Shown: piece after piece, positions 1 to 6,000 of the stretch
Position numbering within the stretch: the first letter of the stretch is position 1
Layout: each line of letters begins with the position of its first letter
Assembly: GCA_019312705.1 (NCBI GenBank)
Contig: JAFDCW010000313.1
Span: 1 to 6,000 of the forward strand
Origin: Deltaproteobacteria bacterium
Lineage (GTDB): Bacteria; Myxococcota; Polyangia; Polyangiales; B10-G4
Direction of reading: 5' to 3'
Length of the DNA stretch: 6,000 bases
Translations under genes and position numbers: made by a program
The notes under the pieces: generated by a model
Databases searched by the model: none
What the model saw: the letters and a program-made list of their open reading frames with translations, nothing else
What the model was told of the DNA's origin: nothing

Positions 1-661
1 CCTCCCGTTCCACAAAGGCGCGCACGTCTCCATCGGGGATGAAGCAGAGTTCCTGGGAATCGGGCTTGTCGGCGTTCGGCAGGCCGAGGCGCCGGGCTTC
101 TGCCCGGGATTCGGTCTTTTCGAGCTCCCCGAGGGGAAACTCGAGGCGCCGAAGGACCTTCGGGTCGAGGCCGAAGAGGAAGTAGCTCTGATCCTTGTTG
201 TAGTCCCGGCCCCGAAAGAGACGTACCGCCCCACCTGGTCCATGTTTGACTCGGGCGTAGTGCCCGGTCGCGACCGTGTCGGCACCGAACCGGTCCGCGA
301 GGTCCGTCAGGAAACCCATCTTGACGTTCTTGTTGCAGTGAACGCAGGGGCTCGGGGTCTCGCCGCGGCCGTAGGAGGCGAGGAAAGGCTCGATGACCTT
401 CACTCGGAAGGAGTCCCGTTCGTCGACCACGTAGTGGGGGAAGCCGAGGTGGTCGGCGACCCTCTTGGCGTCGTCGCGATCCTCCGGCGCGCAGCACCGG
501 CCAACCTGGGCCTCACCGCTCGCATCCCAGAGATGCATCGTGACGCCGACGACGTCGAGGCCCGCCTCGACGAGCAGCGCCGCTGCGACCGACGAGTCGA
601 CGCCTCCGCTCATCGCCACGAGCACGCGTCGCGACGCGCCCTTCGATTCACTTCCGTTCAC
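1..661 (-). CDS. mnmA: tRNA-specific 2-thiouridylase MnmA (C-terminal part beyond window)
   Basis: MnmA activates U34 of the Lys, Glu and Gln tRNAs with ATP and replaces the C2 oxygen with sulfur, in the cytoplasm. Only the first 220 of about 360 residues are in the window. Numbering from a GTG at 661, the PP-loop SGGVDSS is at residues 18-24, followed by the family's CCAPEDRDDA stretch (56-65), PSPCVHCNK (104-111) with Cys106 and Cys109, ATGHYAR (131-137), KDQSYFL (156-162) and DSQELCFIP (201-209) with Cys206. Cys109 and Cys206 align with the catalytic pair of E. coli MnmA (Cys102 and Cys199); the extra Cys106 makes a CxxC. The start is uncertain. The GTG at 661 has no Shine-Dalgarno sequence, while an in-frame TTG at 697, with AGGGG about seven bases upstream, would add 12 poorly conserved residues. 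The desulfurase upstream on the same strand would supply its sulfur. Identification is very secure; the exact start is not. Confidence 0.96.
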   Translation of the reverse strand, partial: MNGSESKGASRRVLVAMSGGVDSSVAAALLVEAGLDVVGVTMHLWDASGEAQVGRCCAPEDRDDAKRVADHLGFPHYVVDERDSFRVKVIEPFLASYGRGETPSPCVHCNKNVKMGFLTDLADRFGADTVATGHYARVKHGPGGAVRLFRGRDYNKDQSYFLFGLDPKVLRRLEFPLGELEKTESRAEARRLGLPNADKPDSQELCFIPDGDVRAFVERE

Positions 662-854
662 AGCGGCAGTCGTGTGGCCTGCCGCGGCGCCCGTCAAGGC
701 GCACCCCTGAACACACGTCGAGGAGGTTCGAACTCGTGTTCGTTTGAATGGAATTTCAGAGACTGGACCTGCGCGTCGCCGATTCCGATCCGATATCGCG
801 GGGTTGGCCGCCGAAGATCGATCCAGATTCGCGTCGAGCCCACGAACCTCGAAA
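662..854 (-). other. Spacer between desulfurase and mnmA
   Basis: This gap separates the stop of the desulfurase gene from the chosen start of mnmA. The mnmA frame stays open through its nearer part (checked to about 780), but that translation resembles nothing in MnmA, so I do not extend the gene. I see no convincing terminator hairpin with a T-run and no good -35/-10 pair on the minus strand, so mnmA may be read through from upstream. The one structured element is the palindrome at 729-742, described separately. Confidence 0.6.
729..742. promoter_or_regulatory. Perfect palindrome CGAAC-N4-GTTCG upstream of mnmA
   Basis: The plus strand reads CGAACTCGTGTTCG, a perfect five-base inverted repeat around a four-base centre. 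It overlaps an eight-base palindrome GTTCGAAC at 726-733. It lies 32 bases upstream of the alternative TTG start and 68 upstream of the GTG start of mnmA. The arms equal the outer bases of the Gram-positive type LexA (SOS) box, CGAAC-N4-GTTC, but its inner bases match that consensus only partly. A regulator site is plausible by position and symmetry; which protein would bind is unknown, and the match may be chance. Confidence 0.3.
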
Positions 855-1952
855 TCACTCGAAGCGATCCAGGACCCGGTCGAGGCGCTCGAGGGCGCCG
901 TCGACGTCGGCTTCGGTCGTCTCGGGGCCGAGGCTCAGGCGCAAGGTAGTGCGTGACCGATCGGCGTCGCCCGGATACATGGCCGCCACGACCTTCGACG
1001 CGTCGACGACCCCCGACGAACACGCCGCGCCGCTCGCCGCGCAGACCCCTTCGATATCGAGGGCGGCGATGAGGGTGTCGCTCCGGGCCCCGGCGATGCT
1101 GACGTTGGTGACCGTCGCGGTCCGAGGCCCCTCGGCGCCATTGACGCGCGCTCCCCGGGCCGTCAGGTGGGCCTCGAGGCGGTCCCGGAGGATCCCGATC
1201 CCGGCCTGTCGCTGGAGCCGCTCCGGGAGGTCGAGGCAGGCCCCGCCGAAGCCCGCCGCCGCCGCCACGTCCGGAGACCCTGGCCGCCGTCCGCGTTCCT
1301 GACCCCCGCCGCGGAGCAGCAGCCCGAGGTCCGTGCCCTTCGCCACGACGACGGCCCCGGCCCCGGCGGGCCCCCCCACTTTGTGGGCGCCGAGGGCGAG
1401 GGTCGTCGCTAGGGCCGCGCCGGCCTCGACCTCCACCTTGCCCAGGGCCTGACAGCCATCGACCGCCATGAGGGCGCCGGCCTGCCGGGCCAGAGCCCCC
1501 CAGCGCGCAACGGGGAGCACGGTGCCAGTCTCGTGGTTTACCCAGGTCACGGCGAGCAGCGCGCCCTCCCCGAGCAACGAAGCCACCTCGCCATCCGTGG
1601 GCGCCCGGCCACCAAGCACCTGGAGGTAGGCGGTGGGCACCCCGAGGCAGGCAACCGCCTCGGCGAGGGCGGGATGGGCGAGGCCCGTCGTGACCACCCG
1701 ACGAACCGTCCCCGCAAGGCCCCGCACGGCCAGATTGACCGCTTCGGTCCCCCCGCTCGTCAGGACGACCTCGCCCGCCGGCCTCGCGACCGCCGCCGCG
1801 ATGCGTCCCCGGGCCCGGTCGAGCACCGCCCGGGCCCGCTGCCCCGCTCGGTGCACGCTCGAGGGGTTCGCCCAGGCGTCATCGGCGTCCGCCATAGCGG
1901 CCCGGGCGCCCTTCGAGAGAGGGGTTGCCGCGTGGTGGTCGAGATAGATCAT
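855..1952 (-). CDS. Cysteine desulfurase (class V aminotransferase, NifS/IscS family)
   Basis: This cytoplasmic PLP enzyme converts L-cysteine to L-alanine and carries the released sulfur as a cysteine persulfide for transfer to acceptors. The 365 residues are near usual family length. Visible marks in order are YLDHHAATPL (3-12), LTSGGTEAVNLA (64-75), His93 stacking over the cofactor, NHETG (139-143), Asp165 in VDGCQAL, the PLP-binding Lys191 in GAHKVGGP, GGGQERGRR (215-223) and the mobile catalytic Cys311 in ASGAACSSG. The usual RxGTxN after the GGGQERGRR motif reads RPGSPD here, a mild deviation. The ATG start is four bases after the stop of the upstream kinase gene with no Shine-Dalgarno sequence, so translation is probably coupled. 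No iscU, iscA or tus gene is in view. With mnmA as the next gene, a dedicated role in tRNA thiolation, like Bacillus YrvO, is the best inference; a general IscS-like role in Fe-S assembly cannot be excluded. Confidence 0.95.
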   Translation of the reverse strand: MIYLDHHAATPLSKGARAAMADADDAWANPSSVHRAGQRARAVLDRARGRIAAAVARPAGEVVLTSGGTEAVNLAVRGLAGTVRRVVTTGLAHPALAEAVACLGVPTAYLQVLGGRAPTDGEVASLLGEGALLAVTWVNHETGTVLPVARWGALARQAGALMAVDGCQALGKVEVEAGAALATTLALGAHKVGGPAGAGAVVVAKGTDLGLLLRGGGQERGRRPGSPDVAAAAGFGGACLDLPERLQRQAGIGILRDRLEAHLTARGARVNGAEGPRTATVTNVSIAGARSDTLIAALDIEGVCAASGAACSSGVVDASKVVAAMYPGDADRSRTTLRLSLGPETTEADVDGALERLDRVLDRFE

Positions 1953-1956
1953 CGCA

Positions 1957-3210
1957 CTAGGGTGGGTGCAGGGACGGAGCCGTTTGGGCGACCCGGAGCC
2001 GCACCAAGGTGCCGCGGAAGTGATTGCCGGCGATTGCCTGTCGAGGCGGACTCTCGATGATCATGCTGCCGCCCAGGGTCTCGGCGACGTGTTGGGCGAA
2101 CGCGAGGCCCAGGCCCACTCCGCCGTGGCTGCGCGTCGCCGTACCGTCTACTTGATAGAATGGCTGGACGACCTTCTTGATCTGGTCGCTGGCGACACCG
2201 GGGCCCTGGTCGGCGACGATGAATTCGAGGCCCTGCCCCACCTCGCCACCGCCGCCATCTTCGCTGGGTGCCCCGCCGGACCCCCAACGACCGTAGGCCA
2301 CGCCGATCTCCGCCCCCCGTTCGCTAAACTTCACGGCGTTGTCGACGAGGTGGACCATTGCCCGGCGGAGCTTTCCGGGGTCGCCCAGGGCAGGCAGGGG
2401 TCCCGGAGACGGCTGCCGGTGAAGCACGATTTGTTTGTCCTCGAAGAGAGCCTTCGCCTCCGAGAGGGCCTCATCCACGCAGCTCCCAAAGTCGTATTCT
2501 CGCGCGTAGAAGTGCATGCGCCCGGAGTCGAGGGAGCTCACGTCGAGCAGCGTATCGACCACCGCCCGAAGGCGTTCGGTCGACGATTGCACGCTGTGCA
2601 GGCACTTGCGCTGGAGCGGCGTCAGGGGGCCGAGGTCCTCGCCGAGCAGCAGCCCGACGTATCCCACGACCGGCGTCATCGGCGTCGCCAGCTCGTGGCT
2701 GACGTTTTGGAGGAACTCCTGGCGCAGGCGGGCCATCTCTTCGAGGCGATGGTTCGCTTCGCGTAGCTCGACGACCTTGCGTTCGAGGCGCTGCACAATC
2801 TTCTGGGAACGCCGCCGAAGGTGGGCTTCTTCTGACCCATTTGCGGACTCTCGGTGTCCCCCGAGGAATCGGTCGATGGTCTTGGGAAACCGCCTCGCGT
2901 CGATGGGCTTGCCGATGAAGCCGTCCGCGCCGACCGCGAGGGCCGCGTCGCGGTCCCCCTCGGCGGTGATCGCCACGATGGGAATGCGTCCGAGGCCAGC
3001 CGTCCCGCGCAGGCGCAGGATCACCTCGTAGCCATCGAGGTCGGGGATGTTGATATCCACGAGAACGATGTCGGGAGTCACCTCGTTCGCCAGCCGCACG
3101 CCCGCGAGTCCAGTTTCGGCGTCGATGACCTCGTGCCCCTTGGAAGCGAGCAGCTTCCTGACGAGCAGGCGGTTCTTTGGGTCATCCTCGATATGAAGCA
3201 CACGAGCCAC
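1957..3210 (-). CDS. Soluble hybrid receiver-histidine kinase
   Basis: This is a two-component signalling protein of 417 residues with its receiver domain first. The receiver (about 1-118) has the acidic pair Asp9/Asp10, the phospho-acceptor Asp52 in LVDINIPDLDG, Thr82 and Lys101. A charged, probably coiled-coil linker (about 125-165) leads into the HisKA domain with phospho-acceptor His172 in NVSHELATP. The ATPase domain shows the N box HLVDNAVKFS (287-296), the G1 box DQGPGV (334-339), an F-box-like QPFYQVD and the G2 box GVGLGLA (364-370). A Gly-rich loop of about 20 residues (308-327) sits between the N and G1 boxes. There are no membrane segments and no PAS or GAF sensor, so input probably comes by phosphotransfer to Asp52 or from a partner. 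The GTG start is forced: no other start codon occurs in frame back to the preceding stop, and a TATAAT lies six bases upstream. No output domain or neighbouring response regulator is visible. Confidence 0.95.
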   Translation of the reverse strand: MARVLHIEDDPKNRLLVRKLLASKGHEVIDAETGLAGVRLANEVTPDIVLVDINIPDLDGYEVILRLRGTAGLGRIPIVAITAEGDRDAALAVGADGFIGKPIDARRFPKTIDRFLGGHRESANGSEEAHLRRRSQKIVQRLERKVVELREANHRLEEMARLRQEFLQNVSHELATPMTPVVGYVGLLLGEDLGPLTPLQRKCLHSVQSSTERLRAVVDTLLDVSSLDSGRMHFYAREYDFGSCVDEALSEAKALFEDKQIVLHRQPSPGPLPALGDPGKLRRAMVHLVDNAVKFSERGAEIGVAYGRWGSGGAPSEDGGGGEVGQGLEFIVADQGPGVASDQIKKVVQPFYQVDGTATRSHGGVGLGLAFAQHVAETLGGSMIIESPPRQAIAGNHFRGTLVRLRVAQTAPSLHPP

Positions 3211-3216
3211 GGCGGG

Positions 3217-3222
3217 ATTATA
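3217..3222 (-). promoter_or_regulatory. Perfect -10 box for a leaderless kinase mRNA
   Basis: On the minus strand the sequence reads TATAATCCCGCCGTG, where GTG is the kinase start codon. A -10 hexamer ending six bases before a codon puts the expected transcription start on the first base of that codon. There is no purine-rich ribosome-binding sequence before the GTG and no alternative upstream start in frame. No good -35 match is present at 16 to 18 bases spacing, so an activator or an unusual -35 may be involved. TATAAT is rare by chance in DNA this rich in G and C. Confidence 0.65.
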
Positions 3223-3251
3223 GGGGGGAAGCCACGATTTTGCGCCTGTCC

Positions 3252-3281
3252 TTGACCATCCCCTCCGCTCATCGGTAAATC
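3252..3281 (+). promoter_or_regulatory. Possible rightward promoter (TTGACC, 18 bases, TAAATC)
   Basis: TTGACC at 3252-3257 matches the -35 consensus at five of six bases. TAAATC at 3276-3281 matches the -10 consensus at only three of six, with an 18-base spacer. If real, transcription would start about 3288-3289, on or beside the ATG at 3289, making this mRNA leaderless as well. The weak -10 keeps confidence low; the only support is its position in a 78-base divergent gap. Confidence 0.3.
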
Positions 3282-3288
3282 AGTGAGG

Positions 3289-4896
<1,608 letters not shown>

Positions 4897-4916
4897 TCGC
4901 GACCAAGAGCGAAACC

Positions 4917-4920
4917 GAGG
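4917..4920 (+). promoter_or_regulatory. Ribosome-binding site of the mutase gene
   Basis: GAGG ends four bases before the ATG at 4925, in the purine-rich run GAGGGAAG. Spacing is a little short but workable. It is the clearest Shine-Dalgarno sequence in front of any gene in this window, and it supports the ATG at 4925 as the start. Confidence 0.6.
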
Positions 4921-4924
4921 GAAG

Positions 4925-6000
4925 ATGAGCAACCACGACGACATTTTGGGTGCCCACGAGGCGTGGCAGAACGAACGGTTGATCCCCCTCGAAGCAAAAC
5001 GTCCTCCGCGGCCCCGGGCGCCGGCACTCGCCGCCGGGGGTGATCCGGACCCGCTCTACGTCCCGACGGGAAACGATGACTACCTCGCCAAGCTCGGGTT
5101 CCCGGGGGAGCCCCCCTTCACGCGGGGGGTGCAGCCCAACATGTATCGCGGTCGCCTGTGGACGATGCGGCAGTATGCGGGCTTCGGCACCGCCGCCGAG
5201 TCGAACGCGCGCTACCACTACCTTCTCGGCCAAGGCCAGACGGGCCTCTCGGTAGCCTTCGACCTGCCGACGCAGATGGGACGGGACAGCGACCACGAGC
5301 GGTCGGCGGGCGAGGTGGGCAAGGTAGGTGTCGCCATCGACACCCTCGAGGACATGGAGACCCTCCTCGCGGGGCTGCCCCTCGACGAGGTGTCGACCTC
5401 GATGACCATCAACTCGACCGCGGCGATTCTCCTCGCCCTCTACGTCGCGGTCGCCGAAAAACGGGGGGTCTCGTCGGCCGCGCTCCGGGGCACGATTCAG
5501 AACGATCTACTCAAGGAGTACATCGCTCGGGGCACCTACATCTATCCGCCAAAGCCTTCCCTCCGGATCATCCGCGACATCTTTTCATGGTGCGGGGAGC
5601 ACACGCCGCGATGGAACACGATCTCGATCAGCGGCTACCACATGCGCGAGGCGGGGTGCGACGCGATTCAGGAAGTCGCGTTCACCCTTGCCGACGGCAT
5701 CGCCTACGTCGAGACCGGGGTCGCGGCGGGCCTCGATGTCGATCAGTTCGGTGGGCGGTTGTCCTTCTTCTTCAACGGCCACTCGAACTTCATCGAGGAG
5801 GTGGCCAAGTTCCGGGCGGCCCGACGCCTCTGGGACTCGATCATGAAGGACCGCTTCGGGGCGAAGACCACGCGAGCGCGGTCCATGAAGTTCCACGTCC
5901 AGAGCGCGGGTTCCTCCCTCCAGGCCCAGCAACCTCTGGTCAACGCCATCCGAACGACGATTCAGGCGCTCGCGGCGGTCGCCGGGGGATGCCAGTCGTT
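4925..6000 (+). CDS. Methylmalonyl-CoA mutase-type large subunit (C-terminal part beyond window)
   Basis: This is the catalytic TIM-barrel subunit of a coenzyme B12-dependent acyl-CoA mutase, which rearranges the carbon skeleton of methylmalonyl-CoA to and from succinyl-CoA in propionate and odd-chain metabolism. The window holds 358 of a probable 520-700 residues. Clear family blocks are [18 protein letters not shown] (63-80), [10 protein letters not shown] (81-90), [15 protein letters not shown] (105-119), [25 protein letters not shown] (189-209), [12 protein letters not shown] (233-244) and HVQSAGSSL (324-332). By alignment to Propionibacterium MutB, Tyr84 equals Tyr89 and Arg202 equals Arg207, the pair reading the substrate carboxylate; isobutyryl-CoA mutase has Phe and Gln there. 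Tyr238 and His239 equal Tyr243 and His244. The 'PTQMG' and 'MYRGR' wording matches stand-alone large subunits whose B12-binding domain is a separate protein. Residue 70 is Gln where MutB has Tyr75. The upstream gene ends 28 bases before, so co-transcription is possible. Ethylmalonyl-CoA as the substrate remains possible. Confidence 0.95.
   Translation, partial: MSNHDDILGAHEAWQNERLIPLEAKRPPRPRAPALAAGGDPDPLYVPTGNDDYLAKLGFPGEPPFTRGVQPNMYRGRLWTMRQYAGFGTAAESNARYHYLLGQGQTGLSVAFDLPTQMGRDSDHERSAGEVGKVGVAIDTLEDMETLLAGLPLDEVSTSMTINSTAAILLALYVAVAEKRGVSSAALRGTIQNDLLKEYIARGTYIYPPKPSLRIIRDIFSWCGEHTPRWNTISISGYHMREAGCDAIQEVAFTLADGIAYVETGVAAGLDVDQFGGRLSFFFNGHSNFIEEVAKFRAARRLWDSIMKDRFGAKTTRARSMKFHVQSAGSSLQAQQPLVNAIRTTIQALAAVAGGCQS

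Noticed and set aside
722..738. GGTTCGAAC resembling a tRNA T-loop
   Set aside because: The five bases on each side do not pair as a T stem, and no acceptor, D or anticodon arms are found upstream.
242..949. Open frame of 235 codons on the plus strand across mnmA and the following gap
   Set aside because: It is antisense to unmistakable MnmA motifs, and its tail is low-complexity Arg-rich sequence.
694..1023. Small open frame of 109 codons on the minus strand spanning the desulfurase end and the gap before mnmA
   Set aside because: Most of it overlaps the desulfurase gene in another frame, and the composition (runs of Arg and Pro) is typical of an out-of-frame reading.
1966..2766. Open frame of 266 codons on the plus strand opposite the kinase
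   Set aside because: It lies wholly within the kinase gene, whose H, N, G1 and G2 boxes are intact on the minus strand. The plus-strand product has no family resemblance.
4897..4924. Possible terminator between the MshEN/GAF-like gene and the mutase gene
   Set aside because: The 28 bases contain no usable inverted repeat and no T-run. They are better explained as a short operon spacer with a ribosome-binding site.

Overview
GC-rich bacterial DNA, almost entirely coding, with gene bodies on both strands around one divergent promoter gap near 3211-3288. Gene content and style fit a high-GC proteobacterium of the old 'delta' kind (Myxococcota or a relative): a receiver-first soluble histidine kinase, a protein joining a type II secretion/pilus ATPase-like N-domain (MshEN) to a GAF-like domain, and an acyl-CoA mutase large subunit. 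This placement is inference; nothing here is a phylogenetic marker that I could test.

Left arm (minus strand, read from 3210 down to 1): a receiver-histidine kinase gene, then four bases later a class V cysteine desulfurase, then after about 190 bases the tRNA 2-thiouridylase gene mnmA, which runs off the window. The desulfurase and MnmA make biochemical sense together: the desulfurase strips sulfur from cysteine as a persulfide, and MnmA places it on U34 of the Lys, Glu and Gln tRNAs. The arrangement recalls the dedicated YrvO-MnmA pair of Bacillus. A signalling kinase at the head of this operon is less usual.

Middle (3211-3288): a short divergent gap. On the minus strand a perfect TATAAT lies six bases before the only possible start codon of the kinase, so its mRNA should begin at or beside that codon (leaderless). 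A weaker promoter-like pair faces right, towards the other gene.

Right arm (plus strand): a 535-residue protein with an MshEN-like N-domain, a long disordered middle holding four copies of an Arg-rich RRxT motif, and a GAF-like C-domain. After 28 bases comes the large (catalytic) subunit of a methylmalonyl-CoA mutase-type enzyme, cut by the window edge after 358 residues. Active-site residues that distinguish methylmalonyl-CoA from isobutyryl-CoA mutases (Tyr and Arg) are both present.

No RNA genes, insertion sequences, CRISPR arrays or origin-like repeats were seen. The window is mostly housekeeping and signalling DNA. The points deserving a second look are the leaderless start, the RRxT array, the kinase-desulfurase coupling and a palindrome upstream of mnmA.
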